From positions 1 through 63,874 of the forward strand of contig NZ_JALXXL010000013.1 in NCBI RefSeq assembly GCF_025152525.1: a DNA stretch of 63,874 nt, written 5' to 3'. The stretch comes from Corynebacterium sp. p3-SID1056. GTDB taxonomy: Bacteria > Actinomycetota > Actinomycetes > Mycobacteriales > Mycobacteriaceae. Both the position numbers and the translations under genes were made by a program. Numbering within the stretch: the first letter of the stretch is position 1; every line of letters starts with the position of its first letter. Below the pieces are notes generated by a model that had not been told where the DNA came from, made no database searches, and was given only the letters and a program-made list of their open reading frames with translations. This document shows positions 45,753-54,187 of the stretch, one piece after another.

Positions 45753-46246
45753 TGTTCCTGCTCGACGCCAACATCCTCATCGAGGCCAAGAACCGGTATT
45801 ACGCTTTCGACCTCGCGCCTGGGTTCTGGGATTGGCTCGAGGATGCGTATCGGCAGGACTTAGTGTGCAGCATCGAAGCCGTCCGGGATGAACTCCTACA
45901 GGGCAATGATGAGCTCGCTGAGTGGACACGCGCAAATCCTGGTTTCTTTAGGGCAATTGATCAGCCAACGACGGAGCATTTCCAGCCGCTTTCTCAGTGG
46001 GCCTATTCAGGGTCATACCGGGCAGAGGCCATCCAAGCTTTTGTAGGTAACCACGCTGATTATCTTCTCGTTGCTTACGCTCGTGAGCATCAACATACGT
46101 TGGTAACCCATGAGCGCTCACAACCACACTCACGGAAAAGGATTCTTATCCCGGATGCCTGTTTGGCGATGGGGGTGGATACAGCCGACACATTTGAGAT
46201 GATGCGCGAGACGGGCGTCACCTTGCACCTGCAGAAATCCCCGTAG
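45752..46246 (+). CDS. DUF4411 PIN-like protein (putative toxin)
   Basis: A 164-residue PIN-type fold protein. The first acidic residue of the active site is in MFLLDANILIEAKN (Asp6), with further acidic positions in VRDELL, HADYLLVAYA and ILIPDACLAMG. PIN-domain toxins are usually Mg2+-dependent RNases; activity here is inferred from the family. It shares the low GC and the operon of the ImmA/IrrE gene just upstream. The next gene, panC, is unrelated and has normal base composition, so the pair forms a two-gene accessory cassette. Confidence 0.8.
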   Translation: MFLLDANILIEAKNRYYAFDLAPGFWDWLEDAYRQDLVCSIEAVRDELLQGNDELAEWTRANPGFFRAIDQPTTEHFQPLSQWAYSGSYRAEAIQAFVGNHADYLLVAYAREHQHTLVTHERSQPHSRKRILIPDACLAMGVDTADTFEMMRETGVTLHLQKSP

Positions 46247-46261
46247 TTGCTTGGCACGTTC

Positions 46262-46275
46262 CATAATCATCTACA
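46262..46275 (+). promoter_or_regulatory. leaderless-type -10 of panC
   Basis: CATAAT (46262-46267) seven bases before the ATG at 46275, without a ribosome site. Confidence 0.4.
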
Positions 46276-47072
46276 TGACACACCTTGTTCACACGCCCGA
46301 AGCGCTCAAAGACGTTCTCGGAACCGCCCCCGTCTCCCTGGTCCCCACGATGGGGGCGCTCCACGACGGCCACCTCGCCCTGGTCAAGCAAGCAAAAACC
46401 CTGGGCAACCCGGTGGTGGTGAGCATCTTTGTCAACCCGCTGCAGTTCGCGCCGGGCGAGGACCTGGACGCGTACCCGCGCACGCTCGCCGAGGACGTGG
46501 AAAAACTTAAGGCGCAGGGCGTCGAGGCCGTGTTCGCCCCGACCCCGGAGACGATGTACCCGCACGGTCCGCGCACGACCATCCACCCGGGCCCGCTTGG
46601 ACAGGTGCTGGAGGGCGCGACCCGGCCGACGCACTTCGCCGGCGTGCTCACGGTGGTGGCGAAGCTCTTCGCCCTCACGGGTGCCACGGACGCGTTCTTC
46701 GGCGAGAAGGACTACCAGCAGCTCGCGCTCATCCGTCAGATGGTCGAGGACCTGCACATGCCGGTGCGCATCCACGGCTGCCCAATCGTGCGCGACGCCG
46801 ACGGACTCGCCCTGTCCTCGCGCAACCGCTATTTAAGCGCTGCGGAGCGAGAAACGGCGCTCGCGCTGTCCAGGGCGTTGCGTACCGGCAGCCTCGCACA
46901 AGCCCGCTCGCTTCTCGACGCCACACCCGGCCTCACCCTCGACTACCTCGTCGCCACCACGCCGGACCTCGGCGAACTCCCCGCCGGTTTCACCGGCGAG
47001 GCCCGCCTGCTGGTCGCGGCCAAGGTCGGTTCCACCCGGCTGCTGGACAACGCGCCGATCCAGATCGGCTAG
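46275..47072 (+). CDS. panC: pantothenate synthetase
   Basis: Joins pantoate and beta-alanine with ATP in the last step of pantothenate synthesis. 265 residues, slightly short of the usual 280. The nucleotidyl-transfer HIGH-like motif is [14 protein letters not shown] (about 23-36), then [17 protein letters not shown] and the KMSKS-like SSRNRYLS. Start 46275 is chosen because strand 1 follows soon and a -10 lies just upstream. Its 3' end overlaps that of panB by four bases in convergent orientation. Confidence 0.95.
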   Translation: MTHLVHTPEALKDVLGTAPVSLVPTMGALHDGHLALVKQAKTLGNPVVVSIFVNPLQFAPGEDLDAYPRTLAEDVEKLKAQGVEAVFAPTPETMYPHGPRTTIHPGPLGQVLEGATRPTHFAGVLTVVAKLFALTGATDAFFGEKDYQQLALIRQMVEDLHMPVRIHGCPIVRDADGLALSSRNRYLSAAERETALALSRALRTGSLAQARSLLDATPGLTLDYLVATTPDLGELPAGFTGEARLLVAAKVGSTRLLDNAPIQIG

Positions 47073-47887
47073 AAAGTATGCTCTGAAGCCGGGAACTCGC
47101 CGGTGTGCACCGCTCGTTTGTAGGCGGCGGCTGCGGCGGTGAGATCGGCGCCGATGGTGCCGAAGCGGTGGACGAAGCGCGCCCGGTGGTCGCCTTCGGG
47201 CAGGTCAGCCATGTCGTGCCAGACCAGAACCTGCGCGTCGGTATCCGGGCCCGCGCCGATGCCGACGGTGGGGATGGGGCAATCTCGCGTGAGCTTCGCA
47301 GCGAGCGCGGCCGGCACCATCTCGAAGACGACGAGGTCGGCGCCGGCGTCGGCGACGGCGTTGACGTCGGCAAGCAATTGCGCGGCGGAGTCATCGCGGC
47401 CCTGCACCTTGAAGCCGCTCAAGCTGTCGACGGACTGCGGGGTGAACCCGACGTGCGCGCACACCGCAAGACCTGCGTTTTTCAGCGCGCGGATGCGAGG
47501 GGCGATGCGCACGCCGCCCTCGAGCTTGACCATATGCGCGCCCGTGCGGCGCACCATGTCGGTGGCGGTACGGACGCATTGCTCGTCGCTCGCCTCGTAG
47601 CTGCCGAAAGGCAGATCGAGGATGACCAGGGCGTTGCCGGCTCCGCGGACCACGGCGGCGCCGAGGTAGACCATCTCGTCGACCGAGACCTGGTTGGTGG
47701 TCTCGTAGCCGTAGACCACGTTGGCGGCGGAGTCGCCGACCAGGATGCACTCGATCCCGGCCTGGGCGAACGCGCGGGCAGTGGAGTAGTCGTAGGCGGT
47801 GAGCATCGCCCACTTTTCTCCGGCTGCTTTCTTCTGTACCAGGTCAGCGACCCGGACCTTTTTCGTAGGGGTGAGGTAACTCGTCAC
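47069..47887 (-). CDS. panB: ketopantoate hydroxymethyltransferase
   Basis: Adds a hydroxymethyl group from 5,10-methylene-THF to 2-oxoisovalerate, the first committed step toward pantothenate. 272 residues, normal length. Metal and substrate residues lie in [23 protein letters not shown] and [11 protein letters not shown]. Convergent with panC, their stops overlapping, instead of being in the usual panBC operon. The gene follows adhA in the same direction after 23 bases and might be cotranscribed with it. Confidence 0.95.
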   Translation of the reverse strand: MTSYLTPTKKVRVADLVQKKAAGEKWAMLTAYDYSTARAFAQAGIECILVGDSAANVVYGYETTNQVSVDEMVYLGAAVVRGAGNALVILDLPFGSYEASDEQCVRTATDMVRRTGAHMVKLEGGVRIAPRIRALKNAGLAVCAHVGFTPQSVDSLSGFKVQGRDDSAAQLLADVNAVADAGADLVVFEMVPAALAAKLTRDCPIPTVGIGAGPDTDAQVLVWHDMADLPEGDHRARFVHRFGTIGADLTAAAAAYKRAVHTGEFPASEHTF

Positions 47888-47910
47888 GCAGACAGCTTAG
47901 CCTGCGGACG

Positions 47911-48942
47911 TTAGTAGCGAATTGCCATGCGCCCGTCGATCTTGCCTTGGCGCATTCGCTCGAAGACCTCGTTGACGTCGTCAAGCTCGCAGGCGGTGAC
48001 ATGTGGCACCACCTTGCCACGGGCGTAGAAATCCAGCGCTTCAGCCATATCCTGGCGGGTTCCGACCAAGGAGCCGCGGACGGTGATGCCACGCAGCACG
48101 ATGTCGAAGATAGGCGCGGGGAAATCTCCCGGCGGCAGACCGTTGAAAACGATGGTGCCGTCGGAGCGGCACATGCCGATGGCCTGGCCGAACGCGGCTG
48201 GGTGAACGGCGGTGACGACGATGCCGTGCGCGCCACCCGCAGTGTATTCCTGTACCGCTTCTGCCGGGTCCTGGTCCGCCGCGTTGACCGTGAATTCGGC
48301 ACCCAGCTTCGTGGCCAACTCCAGCTTCTCGTCCGCGATATCGATGGCGACCACTCGCATGCCCATCGCGACGGCATATTGCACGGCAACGTGGCCGAGG
48401 CCACCGATACCCGAGATCACGACGAACTGGCCGGGTTTGGTCTCGGTCACCTTCAACGCTTTGTAGACGGTCACGCCTGCGCACAGGATAGGGGCGACCT
48501 CCACTGGGTCTGCGCCTTCGGGAATGCGCGGTGCGTAGCGCGTATCCACCAGCATGTACTGGCCAAAGGAGCCGTCCACGGTGTAGCCGCCGTATTCGGC
48601 TTGGGCGCAGTAAGTTTCACGTCCTGTGCGGCAGAATTCGCACTTCCCGCACGAGGACCACAGCCATGCGTTGCCGACCATGTCGCCGACCTGGACTGGG
48701 TGCTCACCGGGGCCGAGCTCGACGACCTCACCGACGCCTTCGTGGCCGGGAATAAATGGCGGCTCCGGCTTGACCGGCCAGTCACCTTCTGTTGCGTGCA
48801 GATCGGTGTGGCAAATACCGGAGGCGTGCAGCTTCACCAGGGCTTGGAAGGGGCCAGGGGTCGGTAGTTTTGTCTCTTCAACGTGCAGTTCGGGGCCAAA
48901 TTCCTTGACCACGGCGGCGCGCATGGAAGTAGGGGCAGTCAA
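47911..48942 (-). CDS. adhA: zinc alcohol dehydrogenase
   Basis: NAD-dependent oxidation of ethanol to acetaldehyde, the step before Ald. 343 residues. Catalytic zinc residues are Cys in GICHTDLHA and His in GHEGVGEVVELG; structural zinc cysteines in CGKCEFCRTGRETYC; NAD-binding GIGGLGHVAVQYA. A TTG start at 48942 is chosen: AAGGAGG lies about ten bases upstream, whereas the ATG six codons later is too far from it. RamA-like motif in the upstream gap (49008-49032). Confidence 0.93.
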   Translation of the reverse strand: MTAPTSMRAAVVKEFGPELHVEETKLPTPGPFQALVKLHASGICHTDLHATEGDWPVKPEPPFIPGHEGVGEVVELGPGEHPVQVGDMVGNAWLWSSCGKCEFCRTGRETYCAQAEYGGYTVDGSFGQYMLVDTRYAPRIPEGADPVEVAPILCAGVTVYKALKVTETKPGQFVVISGIGGLGHVAVQYAVAMGMRVVAIDIADEKLELATKLGAEFTVNAADQDPAEAVQEYTAGGAHGIVVTAVHPAAFGQAIGMCRSDGTIVFNGLPPGDFPAPIFDIVLRGITVRGSLVGTRQDMAEALDFYARGKVVPHVTACELDDVNEVFERMRQGKIDGRMAIRY

Positions 48943-49007
48943 TTGTGGTCTCCCTCCTTGGAGTTAGAGAATGTAGTGACGCACGCCATGCTACTGAAAT
49001 AAACGTG

Positions 49008-49032
49008 ACGGGGGCAACACCTATACCCCCGT
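49008..49032. promoter_or_regulatory. RamA-like pair or hairpin upstream of adhA
   Basis: ACGGGGG and CCCCCGT form a 7-bp inverted repeat 11 bases apart. The G5 and C5 runs fit the loose RamA motif. The flanking genes diverge, so a terminator is unlikely here. Confidence 0.4.
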
Positions 49033-49078
49033 GTCAATATCGACCCACCCATTTGACGCGCGCGGTAGGCTGCGAGGC

Positions 49079-49492
49079 ATGCAGTACCCCACCACGATTC
49101 TCACCCGGGTGGCGATGCCCGGGGTGGAAAATGAACAGTTGGCCGCGCACAGCCTGGGCGGGAACCACTTCGTGGTGGCGAGCGTCCCCTTCGTCGATGT
49201 CTCGCTGGCCGTCGGCGACATCGTCGAGTGCGTGCGCGTCGGCGGCAATTGGCACGTCGACAGCGTGGTGGTGCGCGGCGGGGCGTCGACAATGCGCATC
49301 CTGCCGGAGGGGCAGCAGCCGCACGAGATCGCAGAGACCCTTCTGGCGTTCGGGTGCCGCGTCGAGCTCGGGCCGGGTGGCATGCTTGCGGCGAGCATTG
49401 GCCCGGATTGCCCGATCGAAGGCATCCGCGAGTGGCTCGATGGGCTTGAGGCGGAAGGCGTGATTCAGCAGGCCCCCGGCTACATGGCCTAA
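49079..49492 (+). CDS. DUF4265-like protein, unknown function
   Basis: A 137-residue soluble protein beginning MQYPTTILTRVAMPGVENEQ. The order of conserved blocks (LGGNHFVVASVPF, VGDIVECVRVGGNWHVDSVV, GASTMRIL) resembles DUF4265 proteins, an assignment from memory. No active site is evident. The start at 49079 has no ribosome site but TAGGCT (49066-49071) seven bases before, so it is probably leaderless. Divergent from adhA; 55 bases before the rhodanese gene. Confidence 0.6.
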   Translation: MQYPTTILTRVAMPGVENEQLAAHSLGGNHFVVASVPFVDVSLAVGDIVECVRVGGNWHVDSVVVRGGASTMRILPEGQQPHEIAETLLAFGCRVELGPGGMLAASIGPDCPIEGIREWLDGLEAEGVIQQAPGYMA

Positions 49493-49534
49493 ACAGTAGC
49501 GATACTTCGGCCTGTGGCGGGCGCGTACGCCGGT

Positions 49535-49548
49535 TACACTGGCTGCCA
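49535..49548 (+). promoter_or_regulatory. leaderless-type -10 of the rhodanese gene
   Basis: TACACT (49535-49540) seven bases before ATG 49548. Confidence 0.4.
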
Positions 49549-50390
49549 TGAGCGTATTTGTCTCCGCGGAAGACCTCCGGCAGCGCATCCGCGCCGGCGA
49601 GAAGAACACCATCCTCGCGTCCCTATGGGAGTCCGAGGAAGGCAAGGCCGTGTCCAAGTACCGGTCCGAGCACATCCCGACCTCCCAGTTCTGCGACCCG
49701 GCCGCGCACCTCGCGGGCCTGCCGGGCTCGCGCAACGGCCGTAACCCGCTGCCGGCGCCGGCGGTGGTTGAGCGGGCGATCCGCAAGTGGGGCATCGGCG
49801 CCGGTCGTCCGATCATCGCGTATGACCAAGGCAACGGCCTGTACGCGTCGCGCGCGTGGTGGGTGCTGCGTTGGATGGGCATCGAGGGCGTCCACATCTT
49901 GGACGGTGGATTCGCGGACTGGGATCGCCGCGGGTTCCACACGATTGCGGGCCCGGGCTCGCCCGCGGTCAGGCGCAAGGTTTCGACCCGCCCGGGAAGC
50001 ATGCCAACTGCAGAGATGTCGGAAGTGCGCGAGTTTCAGGGCCTGCTTATCGACGCCCGCGGGGCCGACCGCTTCGCCGGCCGCAAAGAGAACCTGGACC
50101 TGCGCGCAGGCCACATCCCCGGTGCGCTGAACCTCCCGGTCTACGACCTGTTTGAAAAGGAGACGCGGACGCTGCGCTCGGTAGAGGAGGTCCGCGATCG
50201 TCTCGCCGCAGTGGGCCTGACCCAGAATGTCGACCCGTCTGAGGTGATCGTCTACTCCGGCTCCGGCAACCACTCCGCCCTGCTGATCGCTGCAATGGAG
50301 CACGTCGGTCTGCCCGTGGTGAAGCACTACGTGGGCGGCTGGTCGCAGTGGAGTGCAGAGAAGTCCAACCCCGTTGCCACGGACGTGTAA
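49548..50390 (+). CDS. rhodanese-fold protein lacking the catalytic cysteine
   Basis: A 280-residue tandem rhodanese of the thiosulfate/mercaptopyruvate sulfurtransferase (SseA) type. The N-terminal domain has IAYDQGNGLYASRAWWVL and the C-terminal one GHIPGALNLPVYDLF. In the C-terminal active-site loop, where active relatives read CGSGVTA, this protein reads YSGSGNHSA with Ser237 in place of Cys. Its only cysteine is Cys49, outside the loop. It is therefore unlikely to act as a persulfide sulfurtransferase. Probably leaderless. Located upstream of the Pro-Glu membrane protein and pyrE. Confidence 0.85.
   Translation: MSVFVSAEDLRQRIRAGEKNTILASLWESEEGKAVSKYRSEHIPTSQFCDPAAHLAGLPGSRNGRNPLPAPAVVERAIRKWGIGAGRPIIAYDQGNGLYASRAWWVLRWMGIEGVHILDGGFADWDRRGFHTIAGPGSPAVRRKVSTRPGSMPTAEMSEVREFQGLLIDARGADRFAGRKENLDLRAGHIPGALNLPVYDLFEKETRTLRSVEEVRDRLAAVGLTQNVDPSEVIVYSGSGNHSALLIAAMEHVGLPVVKHYVGGWSQWSAEKSNPVATDV
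50044..50057 (+). repeat. interspersed motif TGCTTATCGACGCC
   Basis: Copy of GCTTNYCGACGCC encoding LLIDAR in the rhodanese gene; last copy found in the window. Confidence 0.4.
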
Positions 50391-50426
50391 CGGGCAGGCA
50401 AGGCAAGGCAGTAACATCAGTTCGCG

Positions 50427-51647
50427 ATGGCACCTTTACTCATTGTTCTAGCGCTGCTCGTCATTGCAGCCGGAGTTGCGCTTTGGCTTAGCGACGCGCG
50501 CGAGCGCCCCTCCCGTGACTCGGCTGCACCCGTCGAACCCGCCCCTGCAGCCGAACCCGTTGCACCTGCTGCCCCGCGTGAACCTGAGCCCGAACCGGAG
50601 CCGGCTCCCGAACCAGAGCCGGCTCCTGAACCTGAGCCGGTTCTGGAGCCGGAACCAGAACCTGAGCCGGAACCAGAGCCCGCGCCAGCTCCCGAACCAG
50701 AGCCCGAACCCGAACCAGAGCCCGAACCAGAGCCGGAGCCCGCTCCGAAGCCCGCGCCGCGGGCGCACCGGAAGTCCGGCCTGCAATTCCCCGGCGCATC
50801 GCGGCGCGAGCGCAAGGCATGGGCAGAAGGCCACGGGTTTAGCTTTGCCAAGCACAGCGATGAACTCGTGGGTGAGTGGCAGCGCGGCGCTGCGGCCGCG
50901 GGAGCGATGCCGAAAGATATTGCCTCGGGGTCGATCTACGGTCACGCGACGCACGTGATGGACATGGGCGGTGTCACCGTCATTGCGATGGATACGGGCC
51001 GGATCAGTGACGTGGTCGTCGATATGCGACGCGCTGGTTTCCACGCCGATTCCTCCGCTGACCTCGTCACGGTGACAGAAGCCGAAGGCTTTACCGTACT
51101 GGGCACTCATGCCGGCGCGGTCGAGCGCTTCTTGGACGTGCGAGTGCGTACTGCGCTGGACTCTCTCCCGGAGGCAGTCACCGCTGCGTGGTTCGAGTCC
51201 GACTGGGTGCTCGCCGAGATGGATCGCTCGTCGGCGGCGGCGCAATGGGACGAAACCCTGGCTCCGCTTGCATTGCTCGCCGATGCCGCACGGACCCTCC
51301 CGCCGGAAACTGCGGACGAGCTCGAATTTGGCTTCGCCACCCGAGACATGCCTGAGCAGGCACTGCCGCAGGACGCGCAGACGCAGCTGCGACCGGCGGC
51401 GCGCCCGGAGCCAGAAGAGCCGCACGTACAACGCCCCGACGAGCCGCTCGAGATGCCGACGAGGGTGACCGGTGCGGTGCGCGGCCAGGTGGACTACAGC
51501 GATCTCGGCGGCGATGAGGTCGCCGCGATTGCAGACGGCACCCCGGAGGAGCAACCCACCGATCTCACGCGCGTGCGACGAACGCAGGAACCCTCGTCAA
51601 TTTTCGACGATGCGCAGCAAGAGCAACCAGAGAAAGAGGAAGAGTAG
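50427..51647 (+). CDS. membrane-anchored protein with Pro-Glu repeat stalk
   Basis: A 406-residue protein: one N-terminal membrane helix ([18 protein letters not shown], about 4-21), then a stalk of Pro-Glu dipeptides (about 45-112), a folded domain (about 120-300, from [18 protein letters not shown]) and an acidic disordered tail. The order suggests the folded domain is held away from the membrane, facing the wall or cytosol depending on helix orientation; the positive residues DARERPSR after the helix favour an inside location for the rest. Function unknown. It ends directly at the pyrE start (no spacing). TAACAT lies nine bases upstream of the ATG. Confidence 0.75.
   Translation: MAPLLIVLALLVIAAGVALWLSDARERPSRDSAAPVEPAPAAEPVAPAAPREPEPEPEPAPEPEPAPEPEPVLEPEPEPEPEPEPAPAPEPEPEPEPEPEPEPEPAPKPAPRAHRKSGLQFPGASRRERKAWAEGHGFSFAKHSDELVGEWQRGAAAAGAMPKDIASGSIYGHATHVMDMGGVTVIAMDTGRISDVVVDMRRAGFHADSSADLVTVTEAEGFTVLGTHAGAVERFLDVRVRTALDSLPEAVTAAWFESDWVLAEMDRSSAAAQWDETLAPLALLADAARTLPPETADELEFGFATRDMPEQALPQDAQTQLRPAARPEPEEPHVQRPDEPLEMPTRVTGAVRGQVDYSDLGGDEVAAIADGTPEEQPTDLTRVRRTQEPSSIFDDAQQEQPEKEEE
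50552..50765 (+). repeat. Pro-Glu coding minisatellite
   Basis: Degenerate tandem 6-bp units (CCNGAR, reading Pro-Glu) with higher-order 12- and 18-bp blocks, interrupted by Ala and Leu. Length is likely to vary between strains by slippage. Confidence 0.8.
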
Positions 51648-52190
51648 ATGAGCAACACAGCAGACAAAGCACGGCTTGCAGACCTGGTCAAGGAGCTCGC
51701 GGTTGTCCACGGCAAGGTGACGTTGTCCTCCGGCAAAGAGGCGGACTACTACGTGGATCTGCGCCGTGCCACCCTGCACCACGAGGCCTCCCGCCTGATT
51801 GGCGCACAGCTGCGCGAGTTGACCAAGGACCTGGAGTTTGACGCTGTCGGCGGCCTGACCCTGGGCGCGGACCCTGTGGCAACTGCGGTGATGCACGCCG
51901 AGGGGCGCGACATCGACAGCTTCGTGGTGCGCAAGGAGGCGAAGAAGCACGGGATGCAGCGCCGCATCGAGGGCCCGAGCATCGTGGGCAAGAAGGTGCT
52001 GGTTGTCGAGGACACCACCACGACTGGCAACTCCCCGCTGACCGCAGTCGAGGCCTGCCGCGCCGAGGGTGCCGAGGTCGTCGCTGTCGCCACGGTGGTC
52101 GACCGAGCAACCGGCGCCGCGAAGGTCATCGAGGACGCGGGCTTGGAGTACCGCTTCCTCCTCGGCCTCGAGGATCTGGACCTTGCCTGA
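51648..52190 (+). CDS. pyrE: orotate phosphoribosyltransferase
   Basis: Makes OMP from orotate and PRPP in pyrimidine synthesis. 180 residues, short actinobacterial form. PRPP loop VLVVEDTTTTGNS (about 120-132), the basic loop VRKEAKKHGMQRRIEG and the N-terminal KVTLSSGKEADYYVDLR are typical. The ATG follows the previous stop with no gap, with GAAAGAGGAAGAG as ribosome site. The downstream methyltransferase start lies within its last codons. Confidence 0.96.
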   Translation: MSNTADKARLADLVKELAVVHGKVTLSSGKEADYYVDLRRATLHHEASRLIGAQLRELTKDLEFDAVGGLTLGADPVATAVMHAEGRDIDSFVVRKEAKKHGMQRRIEGPSIVGKKVLVVEDTTTTGNSPLTAVEACRAEGAEVVAVATVVDRATGAAKVIEDAGLEYRFLLGLEDLDLA

Positions 52191-52836
52191 AGATCCGGGG
52201 AAGGGCCCCACGGAATGGAATGAGGGTCGCCACGGCGTCGGCCCGTGGGAGGGGCCCGTGCCTAACGACGCCCGCCTGGACCCAGAGCTACTGGCCAACG
52301 GCGACCGACGCAACGTCGTCGATGCCTACCGCTACTGGTCCATGGACGCGATTGTGGCGGAGCTCGATAGCCGCCGGCACCCGTTCCACGTGGCGATCGA
52401 GAATTTTGAAAACGACATGAACATCGGCACGGTCGTGCGCACCGCTAACGCCTTTTTGGCGAAGGAGGTACACCTCATCGGCCGCAAAAGGTGGAATCGG
52501 CGAGGTGCGATGGTCACGGACCGCTACCAGCACATCCACCACCACGAGAGCGTCGAGGCCTTCGCAGCGTGGTCGAGTGAAGTAGACATCCCCGTCGTGG
52601 CCATCGACAACACCCCGGGGTGCGTTCCACTGGAAACGGCAAAGCTGCCGAAGCGCTGCGTGCTCGTCTTCGGCCAGGAGGGACCCGGCATTACGGAGGA
52701 AACCCAGCACGCAGCGAGTATGACGTGCTCGATCGCCCAATTCGGCTCGACTCGCTCTATTAACGCGGGCGTCGCTGCGGGCATTGCGATGCACGCGTGG
52801 GTGCGCCAACACGCGGACCTGCGCCAGGCCTGGTAA
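52183..52836 (+). CDS. SPOUT (TrmH/SpoU) RNA methyltransferase
   Basis: A 217-residue 2'-O-methyltransferase of the TrmH family acting on tRNA or rRNA. Motif 1 NDMNIGTVVRTANAF (about 82-96), motif 2 LVFGQEGPGIT and motif 3 SINAGVAAGIAM with the knot-fold SAM site are all present. The TTG start at 52183 overlaps pyrE by eight bases and has GAGGA eight to nine bases upstream; no ATG gives the full N-terminus. Target RNA unknown. Confidence 0.9.
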   Translation: MPEDPGKGPTEWNEGRHGVGPWEGPVPNDARLDPELLANGDRRNVVDAYRYWSMDAIVAELDSRRHPFHVAIENFENDMNIGTVVRTANAFLAKEVHLIGRKRWNRRGAMVTDRYQHIHHHESVEAFAAWSSEVDIPVVAIDNTPGCVPLETAKLPKRCVLVFGQEGPGITEETQHAASMTCSIAQFGSTRSINAGVAAGIAMHAWVRQHADLRQAW

Positions 52837-52924
52837 AAATCGGTGGATATATCACTGCAACGTCCCAGCGGACTCTGGCAAGATTAAAGACCGTACGAAC
52901 TCGTTGCAGGTGTTGGGAGCAGAA

Positions 52925-54133
52925 GTGTCAGAACCCGGGTCGCCGTGGCCACGGCGTGCCGATCTTGCTGAGCAAGCGATTCACAAGCGGCACGCCCAGA
53001 AGCTGTGGAAGATGCCGCGGACCAACTTGGCTGTGGTGACCTGGCCCCCGGGGGCGAAGGATCGCTTCTTCTGGCACTGGCACTACTGGTGGCAGGCGCA
53101 CTACCTGGACTGTCAGGTCGACGCGGCGTTGCGCGACCCGTCGATGGAGCGTCGCCACCGCGTGAAGGACACGCTGCGCGCTATCAGTTACCGCACGGGC
53201 GGCAATCTCACCGCCAACAAGTACTACGACGATAAGGCGTGGCTGGCGTTGGCGTGGAACCGCGCGCTCGCACTGGATGGGGTGCGCCGCACGAAGGCAC
53301 TGAACCAGCTCGAGTTTGACCTGCTTGCGGGCATCGACCCGGTGACCGGCGTGCTGCCGTGGCGCCGAGGGGAAACGTTTTATAACGTGCCCTCGAACGG
53401 GCCGGCGGCGATTCTGTTTGCGCGCACCGGGCGGTTGGATAAGTCGCGGCAGGTGCTCGACTGGATCTTTGACAACCTGGTGCGCGAGAACGGGCTGTTG
53501 GAGGACGGCATCCGGATGCGCATGCACGGCCCGGAGGTGGTGGAAAAGATCTATACCTACAACCAGGGCACCGTGCTTGGCGCGAGCCTGGAGATCGCGT
53601 TGGCGCTGCGCAATGAAGTGGGGCTGGCACACAACGAGCCCATCGACTCCTTTGCCAACTCCGAGCGCGCGGACGCCTCCGTCTTCTACATCACCCATAT
53701 CCGGGCGATCGTGCAGGCGATTGCGCTGCACCTGGCCACCCCGCAAGGCGTCATCATTAGCCCAAAGTACGAATCTGGCGACGGCGATGGGGGCCTCTTT
53801 AAGGGGATCCTGGCGCGCTACCTGGCGGAGGTGGCGGTGCGGATGCCGGAGGACAGTCGCGAAAACATTGCGACGAAACGGGTTGCCGCTCGCCTCGTGC
53901 GCGCATCCGCCGAGTCCTTGTGGCAGCACCGCCTTGAGGTCGACGGGCTGCCCGTCTTCGCCGCCGAGTGGACGGAGGACGCCAAGCTGCCGCACAACTA
54001 CGGGTTAGGCCCTGCGAGCATCAGCGAAGCGGTGGGGCTTTTGCGCATCGACGAGCGCGATTTGTCCGTGCAGCTTTCGGGTTGGATGCTGCTCGAGGCG
54101 GCGGCGCGAATTTCCAATGCACCGGGGCTGTAA
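52925..54133 (+). CDS. GH76-like (alpha-1,6-mannanase-fold) protein
   Basis: A 402-residue (alpha/alpha)6-barrel protein related to glycoside hydrolase family 76. The paired aspartates of that family appear in NKYYDDKAWLALAW, and TYNQGTVLGASLE is a family hallmark. There is no signal peptide, so it should be cytosolic, unusual for a secreted mannanase family. Corynebacterial mannans (lipomannan/LAM) make a glycan role plausible. Start GTG 52925 has GGGAG just upstream; further upstream codons are implausible. Between trmH and fba, same direction. Confidence 0.7.
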   Translation: MSEPGSPWPRRADLAEQAIHKRHAQKLWKMPRTNLAVVTWPPGAKDRFFWHWHYWWQAHYLDCQVDAALRDPSMERRHRVKDTLRAISYRTGGNLTANKYYDDKAWLALAWNRALALDGVRRTKALNQLEFDLLAGIDPVTGVLPWRRGETFYNVPSNGPAAILFARTGRLDKSRQVLDWIFDNLVRENGLLEDGIRMRMHGPEVVEKIYTYNQGTVLGASLEIALALRNEVGLAHNEPIDSFANSERADASVFYITHIRAIVQAIALHLATPQGVIISPKYESGDGDGGLFKGILARYLAEVAVRMPEDSRENIATKRVAARLVRASAESLWQHRLEVDGLPVFAAEWTEDAKLPHNYGLGPASISEAVGLLRIDERDLSVQLSGWMLLEAAARISNAPGL

Positions 54134-54187
54134 AAAGGGCATACTGGAACACGTACTACCTACCCGCAACTTTGGAGGTTTTTCCCC

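Noticed and set aside
49008..49032. intrinsic terminator
   Set aside because: Both flanking genes are transcribed away from it, so nothing would end there; a regulator site is more likely.
50552..50765. CRISPR-like array
   Set aside because: Units are 6-18 bp, contiguous without spacers, and encode Pro-Glu in frame.
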